DNA of 64,000 nucleotides, taken from Roseomonas sp. KE2513. Lineage in GTDB: Bacteria; Pseudomonadota; Alphaproteobacteria; Acetobacterales; Acetobacteraceae. Within the stretch, counting starts at the first letter, position 1. Every line of letters begins with the position of its first letter. Of the stretch, positions 48,122 through 58,453 are shown one piece after another. The DNA lies in the NCBI RefSeq assembly GCF_016107305.1, contig NZ_RCVR01000014.1:1-64000 (forward strand), written 5' to 3'. A model generated the notes under the pieces. The model saw only the letters and a program-made list of their open reading frames with translations, had not been told where the DNA came from and did not search any database. A program made the position numbers and the translations under genes.

Positions 48122-48862
48122 ATGACCAAGGGTATCGAAGGCAAGGTTGTTCTCATTACCGGCGGCAGCACCGGCATCGGCGCGGAAACCGCGCGTCTTC
48201 TCGCGGAACGCGGCGCCAAGGTGGCCATCGCCGCGCGGCGCAAGGACAGGCTCGACGAGGTCGTCGCGGACATCGCCGCAATTGGCGGCACGGCACGTAG
48301 CTACGCGCTGGACGTGACCGACAAATCGGCGGTCCAGTCCGTCGTCGCCGCAATCATTGCCGACTTCGGCCGCCTCGACGTGCTGATCAACAACGCCGGG
48401 CTGATGCCGATCCGTCCGATGGCCGAGGTCAACACCGACGAGTGGGACCAGATGATCGACGTCAATCTGAAGGGTACGCTCTACGGCATCGCGGCGGCCC
48501 TTCCCGGTTTTCTCGAGCAGGGCAGCGGTCACATCATCAACTTGAGCTCGGTTGCGGGCATCAAGGTCTTCGCACCGGGCGGCACGGTCTACTCCGGCAC
48601 CAAGTTCGCCGTCAGCGCGATCAGCGAGGGCTTGCGCCACGAGGTGGGGGAAAAGGTCCGGGTCACGTCAATCGAGCCTGGAGCTGTCGAAAGCGATTTG
48701 AAGTTCACGACCTCTGGCGCGGCTGCCGAGACGGTGCTGGACTTCTACAAGCAGGCCATCCCGGCGGCATCGGTGGCGCGTGCTATCGCGTTCGCTGTCG
48801 AACAACCTGATGACGTCGACGTCAACGCGATCGTCATCCGGCCGACCGCACAGCAGTTCTGA
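48122..48862 (+). CDS. Short-chain dehydrogenase/reductase (246 aa)
   Basis: Classical SDR: cofactor motif VLITGGSTGIGAETARLLAE, NNAGLMPIRPM, the catalytic serine in INLSSVAGIKVF and Y-x-x-x-K in YSGTKFAVSA. The arginine-rich region after the cofactor loop (AARRKDRLDE) suggests NADP(H). The substrate is unknown. ATG 48122 has GAAGGAATACAGTC upstream. It belongs to the run of genes from 46754 to 49267. Confidence 0.9.
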   Translation: MTKGIEGKVVLITGGSTGIGAETARLLAERGAKVAIAARRKDRLDEVVADIAAIGGTARSYALDVTDKSAVQSVVAAIIADFGRLDVLINNAGLMPIRPMAEVNTDEWDQMIDVNLKGTLYGIAAALPGFLEQGSGHIINLSSVAGIKVFAPGGTVYSGTKFAVSAISEGLRHEVGEKVRVTSIEPGAVESDLKFTTSGAAAETVLDFYKQAIPAASVARAIAFAVEQPDDVDVNAIVIRPTAQQF

Positions 48863-48973
48863 TTTCGACGAAGAGGCGGGGCCGCGTGTGCTCCGCCTCA
48901 TGGGAAACCTACCGGCCCGCTCGTCCGTTACTTTGCCGAATAATATCTGTCCGCTTCACTTGAGGAGTCATTT

Positions 48974-49267
48974 ATGCCCAAACTTGCCCTGTATGTACCA
49001 CTGAAGGCCAAGCCCGGGAAAGAGCGCGATGTCGCCAATTTCCTGACCTCGGCATTGCCGCTCGTTCAAGCTGAGGCGGGCACTCTGACTTGGTATGCGA
49101 TCGAGGAAGGTCCCGGTGCGTACGCGATCTTCGATACGTTCGACACAGAGGAGGATCGGCAGGCCCATCTTGACGGCAAGGTTGCCGCCGCACTGATGGA
49201 CAAGGCAGAAGAACTGTTTTCTGAACCGCCGCAGATTCACAAGTTCACCCTGCTGGCCGCGAAATAG
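48974..49267 (+). CDS. Second ABM-fold monooxygenase-like protein (97 aa)
   Basis: LALYVPLKAKPGKERDVANF, PLVQAEAGTLTWYAIEEGPG and YAIFDTFDTEEDRQAHLDGK follow the ABM pattern. ATG 48974 follows TTGAGGAGTC. It ends the cluster started by the DJ-1 gene and is followed by an intrinsic terminator at 49372. Confidence 0.82.
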   Translation: MPKLALYVPLKAKPGKERDVANFLTSALPLVQAEAGTLTWYAIEEGPGAYAIFDTFDTEEDRQAHLDGKVAAALMDKAEELFSEPPQIHKFTLLAAK

Positions 49268-49371
49268 CGGAGCGGTCGGCACCCCAAGCTGCCGTTCGAC
49301 TGTACGGTTTGGGACGTCTGCCCTCTGGAATGGACGGGCCTGCTTCTGAACTCAATAGAAGCAATACGGCA

Positions 49372-49405
49372 GGCCATCCGCGATAGTGGATGGCCTTATC
49401 TTTTT
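49372..49405 (+). terminator. Rho-independent terminator
   Basis: GGCCATCC (49372-49379), eight-base loop, GGATGGCC (49388-49395), then TTATCTTTTT. It closes the DJ-1 to ABM transcript. Confidence 0.8.
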
Positions 49406-49709
49406 GCGCTTATACCGCTTTTGATGGTGCTGCTGATAAGGCTGCGTCTATGCACTGCGCCGTCATGGCGCCGTTGTTTTCGCAGGGATTTCTTGAGTGC
49501 ATCAATCCGCCGCTTTTTAGACCTTCCCGGCCCAAGAAATCGAAAAGCCGCCGAAAATCGGTTCGAAAACTGCCGAACGGGAAGGAACCTTTCAGGCATC
49601 AGGCGGTTCAGGACTCTGAGATCAGTTGGAAAGATGCGAGTTCCTTCGTACCCATCCGCCGAGGGCCGCCTGTTTTAAGGGGTGATGATCGCTGACCTTA
49701 GTGACGCTC
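49406..49709. other. Intergenic stretch before the IS66 remnant
   Basis: Open frames here (49390-49695, 49421-49678 plus; 49396-49599 minus) have no recognisable content. The sequence may be debris from a lost mobile element, but nothing could be identified. Confidence 0.35.
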
Positions 49710-49737
49710 GTAAGGGCGACGCAAAGGGCGGGGCAGG

Positions 49738-50106
49738 ATGGAGATCATCACCGGGGTGGAGCGGCGGCGGCGCTGGTGTGCCGAGGACAAGCTGCGCATG
49801 CTGGCCGAGGCGGCGCAGCCTGGAGCGCGGACGTCGGAGGTGGCCCGGCGGCACGACATCAGCCGCGGGTTGCTGTGGTACTGGCGGCGTCAGCTGCGGC
49901 AGGGACGGCTTGCGGTGGCTGATCCTCGGGAGCCGGTGTTTCTGCCCCTGCAGGTGAGCGACGCCGTGCCGCCCGGGCTTGGTGCGCCCGCGGCGGCGAC
50001 GGACCCGCGGATCGAGATCGCACTGCCGGACGGCACCTGTGTGCGGGTGGGGGCGGACGTGGACGCGGCGGCGCTGCGGCGCGTGCTGTCGGTGCTGCGG
50101 CGGTGA
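49738..50106 (+). CDS. tnpA: IS66 TnpA-like accessory protein (122 aa)
   Basis: ERRRRWCAEDKLRMLAEAAQ followed by SEVARRHDISRGLLWYWRRQ is the helix-turn-helix of IS66 OrfA; a C-terminal domain ends VDAAALRRVLSVLRR. Its stop overlaps the start of tnpB (50103). It is required with TnpB and TnpC for transposition, but TnpC is gone here. Confidence 0.85.
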   Translation: MEIITGVERRRRWCAEDKLRMLAEAAQPGARTSEVARRHDISRGLLWYWRRQLRQGRLAVADPREPVFLPLQVSDAVPPGLGAPAAATDPRIEIALPDGTCVRVGADVDAAALRRVLSVLRR

Positions 50107-50450
50107 TCCCCGTCCCCTCCGGTGTGCGGGTCTGGCTGGCGGTGGGCCACACCGACATGCGCCGCGGCATGAACGGGCTGGCGCTGCAGGTGCAGCAGGC
50201 CCTCGGGCGCGACCCGCACGCCGGGGATCTCTACGTATTCCGCGGCAAGCGCGGCGACCTGGTTAAGATTGTCTGGCATGACGGGCTCGGCATGTCGCTT
50301 TACGCCAAGCGGCTGGAGCGGGGACGCTTCCTGTGGCCCCCCCCCGCGGATGGCGCCGTGTCCATCTCGTCGGCGCAGCTGGCCTACATGCTGGACGGGA
50401 TCGACTGGAGGAACCCGCAGCACACCTACCGGCCGCAGGTCGCGGGCTGA
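50103..50450 (+). CDS. tnpB: IS66 TnpB-like protein (115 aa)
   Basis: The sequence VWLAVGHTDMRRGMNGLALQ, GDLYVFRGKRGDLVKIVWHD and GLGMSLYAKRLERGRFLWPP is characteristic of IS66 OrfB. GTG-like and ATG options overlap tnpA; the coding frame starts at 50103. The protein is full length. It is not related to the Cas12 ancestor also called TnpB. Confidence 0.88.
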   Translation: MIPVPSGVRVWLAVGHTDMRRGMNGLALQVQQALGRDPHAGDLYVFRGKRGDLVKIVWHDGLGMSLYAKRLERGRFLWPPPADGAVSISSAQLAYMLDGIDWRNPQHTYRPQVAG

Positions 50451-50511
50451 TCCTGTCAGGACAGGGGTGATTGTGCTGGCGGTGGGTTTCGCCGTCTGAT
50501 TCACTCCTCCC

Positions 50512-50550
50512 ATGACGCCCGCGCCGGACCAGACCGGAGACGTTGAGGCG
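50512..50550 (+). pseudogene. tnpC 5' fragment of IS66 element
   Basis: MTPAPDQTGDVEA matches the usual N-terminus of IS66 TnpC, then the frame enters unrelated sequence with a 15-base inverted repeat. Confidence 0.6.
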
Positions 50551-50556
50551 CAGACC

Positions 50557-50591
50557 AGCAGTCCGCCGGTTCACATAACCGGCGGACTGCT
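50557..50591. repeat. Perfect 15-base inverted repeat, hairpin
   Basis: AGCAGTCCGCCGGTT (50557-50571) and AACCGGCGGACTGCT (50577-50591) enclose CACAT. No T-run follows on either strand, so it is not a simple terminator. It lies at the IS66 break point, upstream of the dehydrogenase at 50699. Confidence 0.7.
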
Positions 50592-50698
50592 TCTACGGGG
50601 GCACGTCAGGTACGTTCCTTCGCCGTTGCGCTGGACCGGATCATCAGCAAGCCCTAGACTTGATGACGTCTTGAGCAGCGCTACGAAAGGAAAAGTCC

Positions 50699-51838
50699 AT
50701 GAAAGCTGTCGTATACAACGGACCCAAAGACGTTTCCGTGGATACCATCGACGATCCCAAGATCGAGAAACCGACCGATGTGATCATTCGGGTGACCACC
50801 ACCAACATTTGCGGGTCTGACCTTCACATGTACGAGGGCCGTACCAGCTTCGAGAAGGGCAGGGTTTTTGGTCACGAAAACCTTGGTGAAGTCATCGAGG
50901 TCGGCGCTGCCGTAGATCGGATCAAGAAGGGCGATCGCGTCTGTATGCCGTTCAACGTGGGTTGCGGGTTTTGCGAAAATTGCGAACGCGGTCTGACGGG
51001 TTTTTGCCTCACGACCAACCCCGGAACCGCCGGCGCAGCGTATGGCTTTGCCGAGATGGGGCCGTGGCAAGGCGGTCAGGCCGAGTTGATGCGCGTTCCT
51101 TATGCGGACTTCAATTGTCTGAAGCTGCCCGAGAACGCCAAAGAGAAGGAGGATGACTATGTCATGCTCTCCGACATCTTCCCGACGGGTTGGCATGGCG
51201 TCGAACTGTCAGGTTTCCTGCCTGGCGAAAGCATCGCGATCTACGGCGCCGGTCCGGTCGGTTTAATGGCCGCGCACTCAGCCGAAATCCGCGGTGCCTC
51301 TCAGATCTTCGTGGTCGATTCTCACGATGACCGCCTGAAACTGGCCGAGGCGATGGGCGCTATTCCGATCGACATGCGCAAGGGCGATCCCGCCCAGCAG
51401 ATCCTTGACGCGACCGGCGGCCTCGGGACCGACCGGGGGGTCGAGGCGGTCGGATATCAGTGTTGCGATCGCCACGGCAAGGAGCGCAGCAATTACACGA
51501 TGAACTGCCTCGTCAAAAGCACGAAGGCCACCGGCGGAATCGGCGTCGTCGGCGTGTTCATTGCGGAAGACCCGAACGCGCCCGACGATCTCCAGAAGGA
51601 AGGCAAGATGGCGTTCGACTTCGGCAACTTCTGGTTCAAGGGCCAGAAGATCGGCACCGGCCAGTGCAATGTGAAGCACTACAACCGGCGACTGATGAAG
51701 CTTATCGAGCAAAACCGGGCCAATCCTGCCCAAATCATCTCGCACCGACTGCCGCTTGATCAGGCACCAGACGCCTACAAGCATTTCGACGAGCGCGATG
51801 CTGGTTGGACGAAGGTCGTGCTCAAGCCAAGCACCTGA
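50699..51838 (+). CDS. fdhA: Glutathione-independent formaldehyde dehydrogenase-like Zn alcohol dehydrogenase (379 aa)
   Basis: A zinc MDR enzyme of the glutathione-independent formaldehyde dehydrogenase group. Catalytic zinc ligands lie in TNICGSDLHMYEG and FGHENLGEVIEVG; structural zinc cysteines in NVGCGFCENCERGLTGFC; cofactor motif IYGAGPVGLMAAHSA. The insert EAVGYQCCDRHGKERSNY is typical of this group. It oxidises formaldehyde or other aldehydes with NAD without added glutathione. ATG 50699 follows GAAAGGAAAAGTCC. A PfpI gene follows after 31 bases, probably in one transcript. Confidence 0.85.
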   Translation: MKAVVYNGPKDVSVDTIDDPKIEKPTDVIIRVTTTNICGSDLHMYEGRTSFEKGRVFGHENLGEVIEVGAAVDRIKKGDRVCMPFNVGCGFCENCERGLTGFCLTTNPGTAGAAYGFAEMGPWQGGQAELMRVPYADFNCLKLPENAKEKEDDYVMLSDIFPTGWHGVELSGFLPGESIAIYGAGPVGLMAAHSAEIRGASQIFVVDSHDDRLKLAEAMGAIPIDMRKGDPAQQILDATGGLGTDRGVEAVGYQCCDRHGKERSNYTMNCLVKSTKATGGIGVVGVFIAEDPNAPDDLQKEGKMAFDFGNFWFKGQKIGTGQCNVKHYNRRLMKLIEQNRANPAQIISHRLPLDQAPDAYKHFDERDAGWTKVVLKPST

Positions 51839-51869
51839 CCTTAGTCTTCGACGGAATAGGAAATTAATT

Positions 51870-52439
51870 ATGACTTTGGAAGGCAAATCAGTTGCCATTC
51901 TGATCGCACCCCGCGGGACGGAAGAACCAGAATTCTCGAAGCCCAAGCAAGCTGTCGAGGACGCTGGTGGCAAAGTGACCGTGGTCAGTTTTGAACCGGG
52001 CAAGGCTCGCACAGTCAATAGCGATCTTGACGAGGGCGGCAGCTATACTATCGACAAGACGTTTTCCGAGGTCAAAGCCGACGATTTCGACGGACTTGTT
52101 GTGCCCGGAGGGACTGTCGGTGCCGACAAGCTGCGCGGCAGCGTCGAGGCAATTGGTTTCATCCGGGCTTTCTTCGATCAGAAAAAACCTGTTGCGGCTA
52201 TATGCCATGCACCCTGGACATTGATCGAGGCGGGCGTGCTTAAGGGTCGCACCTTGACGTCCTACCCGACGCTGAAGGTCGATATCGAGAACGCCGGCGG
52301 TGCATGGACCAATGAGGAAGTCGTGGTCGACAACGGCCTTGTTACCAGCCGCGATCCCAATGATTTGCCCGCCTTCTGTGCCAAACTCGTTGAGGAAATC
52401 GCAGAAGGTGTAGGCGCAGCGCTCGCAGCAGGGAATTAA
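51870..52439 (+). CDS. PfpI/DJ-1-family protein (189 aa)
   Basis: The PfpI core is seen: VAILIAPRGTEEPEFSKPKQ, FDGLVVPGGTVGADKLRGS, and the nucleophile cysteine in VAAICHAPWTLIEAGVLKGR. It belongs to the YhbO/general-stress type implicated in protection from reactive carbonyls. ATG 51870 follows ATAGGAAATTA. It is the second DJ-1-superfamily member in the block. Confidence 0.87.
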   Translation: MTLEGKSVAILIAPRGTEEPEFSKPKQAVEDAGGKVTVVSFEPGKARTVNSDLDEGGSYTIDKTFSEVKADDFDGLVVPGGTVGADKLRGSVEAIGFIRAFFDQKKPVAAICHAPWTLIEAGVLKGRTLTSYPTLKVDIENAGGAWTNEEVVVDNGLVTSRDPNDLPAFCAKLVEEIAEGVGAALAAGN

Positions 52440-52695
52440 GACGGGGCGTTTCGACGAACCATGTGAGGGCCCTCTCCCTGGAGAAGGTCCGCACAAAGCA
52501 AGCGTGGCGGATGGCCAGCGATTGGCCATCCACCACGCCGCGTATCACACGAACACGGCGCACCTGACGGGCACTCAAACCCTAAGCCGCGTCAACCGCG
52601 GTGACACATCGCCGGCTCCCGCTTCCAGATTCGACCCATTCCAACGTGTGGTTGAGATGCACCTGATCGAACGTGCGTTCGGCCAGATTTACGAC
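52440..52695. other. Intergenic gap between convergent genes
   Basis: The gap separates the PfpI gene (plus) and uvrA2 (minus), which converge. No strong terminator hairpin or gene was found. It lies below 300 bases and holds nothing else seen. Confidence 0.35.
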
Positions 52696-55356
52696 CTACA
52701 GCGCCGCCTTGAGATAGCGGGCGGTGAGACTGCCTTCCGCTTCCGCAACGGCGCCAGGGACGCCGCTGGCAACGATACGGCCCCCATCTTCCCCGGCCCC
52801 CGGTCCCAGGTCGATGATCCAGTCCGCCTGTGTGATGGCGCGCATGTCATGTTCGACGACTACGACGGTATTGCCGGCGTCTACGAGGCCCTGCAGGTGT
52901 TGCATCAGCCGGTCGCCATCGGAGGGGTGAAGCCCCGAAGTTGGCTCGTCGAGGATGTAGATCGTGTTGCCGCGTTGAGCGCGTTGCAGTTCAGTCGCCA
53001 GCTTGATGCGCTGCGCCTCCCCGCCAGACAGCTCGGTCGCCGGCTGACCGAGCCTCAGATAGCCAAGACCGATCTCCCGCAACACGTCTAGGGAGCGCAT
53101 CACAGATGCCTCGCCAGCGAAGAAATCGCACGCATCGTCGACCGTCAGTTCGAGCACCTGGGCGATATTGCGCCCGTTCCATTCGACTTCGAGCGTTTGC
53201 GGGTTGTAGCGAGAGCCATGACAGGTCGAGCACGGGGCAAAAACGCTCGGCAGGAACAGCAGCTCCACCATGACGTATCCCTCGCCCTCGCACACAGGGC
53301 AGCGGCCTTGCGCGACGTTGAACGAGAACCTTCCCGGGCTGTAGTGCCGCCGGCGGGCGAGCGGCGTATCAGCGAAGATCCGTCGCACATGGTCGAACAT
53401 GCCGCTGTAGGTGGATAGGTTCGAGCGCGGCGTGCGGCCGATCGGTTTCTGATCGACCCGCACCAGCCTGCGAACATGCTCCATGCCTGCAACAATGCGT
53501 CCTTCAGTGTCGTTCTGCGCAACATCGAGCAGCGGATCGATATCCTCCTCCTCGGCCACGGGGGAGCTGCCGAGGTGTTCCGTGACGAGCTCGGGCAGCG
53601 CCTGACTGACAAGACTGGATTTGCCCGATCCCGAAACGCCGGTGACAGCGGTGAAGCAGCCGATGGGAAACTCTACGTCGAGACCATGGAGATTGTTCCG
53701 CCTGATCCCTTCCAGGCGTAGCCATGCCTTGGGATCGCGCGGTGTGCGCTCACTGCGGAGCGGCTCTGCGAACAGGTAGCGGCGGGTGATCGAAGTCTCG
53801 ACGTCGGCAAGCCCCTCTATCGGCCCGCTGTAGAGGACTTCACCGCCCTTTTCCCCGGCTCCTGGCCCGACATCGACGAGCCATTCCGCGCGGCGGATCA
53901 CGTCGAGATCATGTTCGACGACGAACAGGGAGTTGCCCGCCGCCTTGAGACGCTCGAGGATGGTGAGCAAGGCTTCGCCATCTGCCGGGTGCAACCCTGC
54001 CGAAGGCTCGTCAAGCACATAGACCACGCCGAAAAGCTGTGACGACAATTGCGTGGCAAGCCGCAAGCGCTGCAACTCTCCGGAGGAGAGCGTCGGCGTG
54101 CTGCGGTCGAGCGAAATGTAGCCAAGGCCAAGATCGATCAGCGGCTCTAGCCGCTCGATCAATTCGCAGGCAAGGCGTTGGGCGGCGATCCGCTTCTCGT
54201 CGGAGAGATTGGGCGTGCGGCGTACGTCGGGCGCGCTCTTGTGCGCAGAGCCGCCCGCCGCAACCCGTTGTTCGACCGCTGCATCGCGGGCCGCTTTTTC
54301 CAGAACATGGCCCTTTGAGGGGGCGGAGACCGCCCCATACGCGCCATGCGCGACGGGCATCAGCAAGTCCTTCAGCTTGAGCACCGTCAGGTCGCCGAAC
54401 TCGGCAATGTCGAGGCCGGCGAATTTGACCGACAGGGCTTCGCGCTTCAGGCGCTTGCCGTCGCAGGTCGGGCAATCGCGGCCGATGATATATTGCGAGA
54501 CGCGCTTCTTCATCAGCGCGCTTTTAGTGTTGGCGAAGGTTTCCAGCACATAGCGGCGCGCGCCGGTGAAGGTGCCCTGGTAGCTCGGCTCCATGCGGCG
54601 CTTGAGCGCCGTCCGGGTCTGTTCGGGCGTCAGGCCCGCATAGACCGGCACCGTCGGCGCCTCTTCAGTGAAGAGGATCCAGTCGCGATCCTTCTTTGGC
54701 AGATCGCGCCATGGCGTATCGACGTCATAACCAAGCGACACAAGAATATCGCGCAGGTTTTGGCCGTGCCACGCCGGAGGCCATGCGGCGATTGCCCGCT
54801 CGCGAATGGTGAGTGTATCGTCGGGTACCATCGTCGCCTCAGTCGCGTCATAGACGCGCCCGATCCCGTGGCATGTCGGGCAGGCCCCGGTCACGGTGTT
54901 GGGGGAGAAATCCTCCGCATAGAGCATGGGTTGATGGCGCGGATATTCGCCGACGCGCGAATAGAGCATCCGCACCAGGCTGGAGAGCGTCGTCACGCTG
55001 CCGACCGAGGATCGCGCGTTGGCCGAGCCGCGCTGCTGCTGCAACGCGACCGCAGGCGGCAAACCGTCGATCGCGTCGACCTCCGGCACGCCGGCCTGGT
55101 CGATCAGGCGACGGGCATAGGGCGCAACCGATTCCAGATAACGCCGCTGGGCTTCGGCATAAAGGGTGCCGAACGCGAGCGATGACTTGCCCGAGCCCGA
55201 TATGCCGGTGAACACCACGAAGGCGTCGCGCGGTACATCGACGTCAATATTTTTGAGGTTATTCTGGCGCGCGCCGCGAACCTGCACGCAAGCGGGCGGC
55301 CCTGTATGCCCATGATCGGTGGCCGGCGTCGTCGCGTGAATATCCTTGCTCTTCAA
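52696..55356 (-). CDS. UvrA2-like ABC excinuclease subunit A (886 aa)
   Basis: Two ABC ATPase halves: Walker [21 protein letters not shown] and [20 protein letters not shown]; signatures [14 protein letters not shown] and [14 protein letters not shown]; zinc fingers from [20 protein letters not shown] and [11 protein letters not shown] with CSTCHGSRY. At 886 residues it is shorter than housekeeping UvrA (about 950) and lacks part of the UvrB-binding insert, fitting class II UvrA/DrrC-type proteins linked to resistance against DNA-binding drugs or damage. ATG 55356. It converges with the PfpI gene. Confidence 0.87.
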   Translation of the reverse strand: MKSKDIHATTPATDHGHTGPPACVQVRGARQNNLKNIDVDVPRDAFVVFTGISGSGKSSLAFGTLYAEAQRRYLESVAPYARRLIDQAGVPEVDAIDGLPPAVALQQQRGSANARSSVGSVTTLSSLVRMLYSRVGEYPRHQPMLYAEDFSPNTVTGACPTCHGIGRVYDATEATMVPDDTLTIRERAIAAWPPAWHGQNLRDILVSLGYDVDTPWRDLPKKDRDWILFTEEAPTVPVYAGLTPEQTRTALKRRMEPSYQGTFTGARRYVLETFANTKSALMKKRVSQYIIGRDCPTCDGKRLKREALSVKFAGLDIAEFGDLTVLKLKDLLMPVAHGAYGAVSAPSKGHVLEKAARDAAVEQRVAAGGSAHKSAPDVRRTPNLSDEKRIAAQRLACELIERLEPLIDLGLGYISLDRSTPTLSSGELQRLRLATQLSSQLFGVVYVLDEPSAGLHPADGEALLTILERLKAAGNSLFVVEHDLDVIRRAEWLVDVGPGAGEKGGEVLYSGPIEGLADVETSITRRYLFAEPLRSERTPRDPKAWLRLEGIRRNNLHGLDVEFPIGCFTAVTGVSGSGKSSLVSQALPELVTEHLGSSPVAEEEDIDPLLDVAQNDTEGRIVAGMEHVRRLVRVDQKPIGRTPRSNLSTYSGMFDHVRRIFADTPLARRRHYSPGRFSFNVAQGRCPVCEGEGYVMVELLFLPSVFAPCSTCHGSRYNPQTLEVEWNGRNIAQVLELTVDDACDFFAGEASVMRSLDVLREIGLGYLRLGQPATELSGGEAQRIKLATELQRAQRGNTIYILDEPTSGLHPSDGDRLMQHLQGLVDAGNTVVVVEHDMRAITQADWIIDLGPGAGEDGGRIVASGVPGAVAEAEGSLTARYLKAAL

Positions 55357-55750
55357 TTCAGTCTTCCTGCCCTATACGCCCGTGCGGCCCGTGGTTCATC
55401 ACAGTCGGGTAACAGATGAATGCATTTCCGACTCAATACATTCGACGGCCAGGCTGGCCCGATGTTCGGCACCTTTGAAATATTTTTCCAGCATTAGACA
55501 AAGGTTACGAAAAAACCATTTTTCCCGTTGGGTCGCGCGACGAGGCCACACACACTCTGCTGGTAAGCGCCTGGGCCAGGCGGCCCTGGTCCGTGCCGCT
55601 ATCGGCATGTAACGACCGCACTTCGGCGCTTGTTACCGCATCGCGACGCGTTGCCCATTTGCCAGAGCGCGCTTCATCATGGCCGGGGTCGGGCCATGAT
55701 GACGGCCGAGTTGTCGATCCGAGCGCCTCGCGCCGCTTCGGATCGGCGGG
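55357..55750. other. Intergenic region upstream of uvrA2
   Basis: About 390 bases with no supported gene: a plus-strand frame (55346-55612) has no recognisable content. It should contain the uvrA2 promoter (minus strand) and the end of the frmA transcript; no confident hexamers or terminator were found. Confidence 0.4.
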
Positions 55751-56911
<1,161 letters not shown>

Positions 56912-56936
56912 TCAGCGCAAATTCGTCGACATTCTC

Positions 56937-56977
56937 ATACTAGTAGGGAGTATCTTTATCATACTCCATAGCAGTAT
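56937..56977 (-). promoter_or_regulatory. Tandem FrmR-type operator candidates upstream of frmA
   Basis: Two boxes share the form ATACT-N7-AGTAT: 56937-56953 (centre AGTAGGG) and 56961-56977 (centre CCATAGC), 24 bases apart. They stand 77-117 bases before the frmA ATG. The half-site ATACT is also found before frmR (58289). Formaldehyde-sensing FrmR repressors of the CsoR/RcnR class bind AT-rich inverted repeats around a G tract. Confidence 0.6.
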
Positions 56978-57036
56978 ACAAGAGGTGTCCTAACGAGGAT
57001 CTCAAACCAGAGAAGGCAGCAGGGGCTGGCTTCTAA

Positions 57037-57928
57037 GTGACTGTTTGAGAAATCAGCGATGGGCGACCCTTCGCAGGAGGAGGGCACCCATGGCGACGTG
57101 GATCATGGCCTCGGAGACGTCGAGGCGCTGCTCGTAGTCGCGGACCAGGCGCCGCCAGCGGATCATCCAGCCGAACGTCCTCTCCACCACCCAGCGGCGC
57201 GGGAGGATGTGGAACCCCTTCGGATCGGAGCGCCTGACGATCTCAACGACGAAATCGAGGAAAGCGGCCTTGTCCATCAGCGTCGTCCGGTCGTAGCCCG
57301 CATCCGCGAAGAGGTGCTTCAGCCAGGGCCAGCGGCGGCGGATGGCGGCCAGGATGGTCTGTGCACCGGCGCTGTCCGACACATCGGCAGACGTGAGGTT
57401 CACCATCAGCAACCGCCCGTCCGTGTGCACGGCGACGTGGCGCTTGCGCCCGACGATGCGCTTGCCTCCGTCGTAGCCCCGAACTTCGGCGAAGGGCGCC
57501 TTGACCGTCTGGCTGTCCAGCACGCCCCCTGAAGGGCTTGCCTCCCGCCCCGCTGCCTCGCGGTCCAGCATCAAGGCCACGTCGTGGATGGTCCGGAACA
57601 GCAGGCGCCGGACGAAGCGCCGGAACCACCAGTACACCGTCTGCCACGGCCCGAAGTGGATCGGCAGCATCCGCCAGCCACCGCCCGAGCGCGCCAGGTA
57701 GCGGATCGCGTTCAGCACCTCGCGCAGGTCAACCGAGGGCTTCCGGCCCCGCCTCGGCGGCTTCGGCATCAGCGGTTCGATCCGCTTCCACTCCTCGTCC
57801 GTCAGGTCAGACGGGTAGCGCTTCGTCTTGCGGGCAAGCTCGGCCATCCGCCCACGCGTCTCTCGGGTCCACATCCCGAGCTTGAATCACTCCGCCCAAG
57901 GCCTGCCAAGCCATTCTCAAACGGTCAC
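57037..57928 (-). mobile_element. IS5-family insertion sequence between frmR and frmA
   Basis: Terminal repeats GTGACTGTTTGAGAA (from 57037) and TTCTCAAACGGTCAC (to 57928) match at 14 of 15 positions. TAA flanks both ends (57034-57036, 57929-57931), consistent with a 3-base target duplication, or CTAA if the ends are read one base shorter. The element is 892 bp with an intact transposase, so it is recent and possibly active. Confidence 0.88.
57053..57874 (-). CDS. IS5-family transposase (273 aa)
   Basis: The N-terminal domain reads YPSDLTDEEWKRIEPLMPKP and RYLARSGGGWRMLPIHFGPW; the DDE residues lie in GVLDSQTVKAP, HLFADAGYDRTTL and RWVVERTFGWMIRWRRLVRD. It is one continuous frame, unlike the other IS5-family element in the window. 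ATG 57874 gives an N-terminal MWTRETRGRM extension; ATG 57847-region starts are possible. Confidence 0.9.
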   Translation of the reverse strand: MWTRETRGRMAELARKTKRYPSDLTDEEWKRIEPLMPKPPRRGRKPSVDLREVLNAIRYLARSGGGWRMLPIHFGPWQTVYWWFRRFVRRLLFRTIHDVALMLDREAAGREASPSGGVLDSQTVKAPFAEVRGYDGGKRIVGRKRHVAVHTDGRLLMVNLTSADVSDSAGAQTILAAIRRRWPWLKHLFADAGYDRTTLMDKAAFLDFVVEIVRRSDPKGFHILPRRWVVERTFGWMIRWRRLVRDYEQRLDVSEAMIHVAMGALLLRRVAHR

Positions 57929-57970
57929 TAAGTGCGGGAGAACACGGGCAAGAAAATGAGCCTGAAATTG

Positions 57971-58261
57971 TCATTTAAGATAAGTACGCAGAATCTTCAT
58001 TACGCCCTCCACGCCGTCATCGTGATCGCCACCTGCGCCTCCGACGGCCCGATCTGCGCCCGCACCGAATGTTTCCCTGAGATGACTCTGCATCACTTCT
58101 GCCATCAGTCCATTTGTCGCACCACGCATGGCGACAATTTGCTGCAGCAGGGGAGCGCAATCGGCCCCCGCTTCGATCGCGCGTTCCAGAGCGTCCGCCT
58201 GACCCTTGATACGCCGCAAGCGTGTGATGGCTCGCTTCTTGTCCTCTGATGAATGTGGCAT
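57971..58261 (-). CDS. frmR: FrmR/RcnR-family formaldehyde-responsive repressor (96 aa)
   Basis: MPHSSEDKKRAITRLRRIKG then QADALERAIEAGADCAPLLQ and QIVAMRGATNGLMAEVMQSH is the FrmR sequence pattern: the N-terminal proline and the cysteine in GADC are the pair that formaldehyde cross-links in the family. It is all-helical and represses frm genes until formaldehyde binds. The gene is whole; an IS starts 43 bases past its stop and separates it from frmA. An ATACT/G-tract operator candidate lies just upstream. A glycine-rich insertion (AVGGAGGDHDDG) near the C-terminus is unusual. Confidence 0.9.
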   Translation of the reverse strand: MPHSSEDKKRAITRLRRIKGQADALERAIEAGADCAPLLQQIVAMRGATNGLMAEVMQSHLRETFGAGADRAVGGAGGDHDDGVEGVMKILRTYLK

Positions 58262-58288
58262 CGCGTTTTCCCGACAAATCGCTCCAGC

Positions 58289-58310
58289 ATACTATACAGG
58301 GGGGGAGTTT
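58289..58310 (-). promoter_or_regulatory. FrmR-type operator candidate upstream of frmR
   Basis: ATACT (58289-58293), then ATACA, a run of seven G (58299-58305) and AGTTT. The ATACT half-site and G tract echo the boxes before frmA. It is 28 bases before the frmR ATG, a good place for autorepression. Confidence 0.55.
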
Positions 58311-58453
58311 CAATCCTGCACAGAGCCGGGCGTTTTTCTAATCGGGCGAGGTTCCGGTCATGCTCTCAAGCCTGCGCCACGAGCAGCCTTGGCATGGGCG
58401 CCGAGGGTCCGATCCTCTGTCGGGGAAGGCGCTCACTCCCCCCGGTATGCCGG

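Larger units (their letters stand above)
49710..50550 (+). mobile_element. IS66-family remnant (tnpA, tnpB and first codons of tnpC)
   Basis: A left end resembling IS66 termini starts near GTAAGGGCGACG (49710). tnpA and tnpB are whole and overlap, and tnpC begins at ATG 50512 (MTPAPDQTGDVEA) but loses homology to transposase after about 13 codons. The DDE-transposase body and the right end are absent, so the element cannot move by itself. Confidence 0.75.

Noticed and set aside
49268-49709. Small genes in the gap before IS66
   Set aside because: Frames there are short, overlapping on both strands, without ribosome sites or known motifs.
50103-50450. TnpB related to Cas12
   Set aside because: The protein is the 115-residue IS66 OrfB; it shares only the name with the IS605 TnpB nuclease.
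57971-58261. frmR as a pseudogene broken by the IS
   Set aside because: The frame is whole from ATG to stop, and the IS begins 43 bases beyond the stop.
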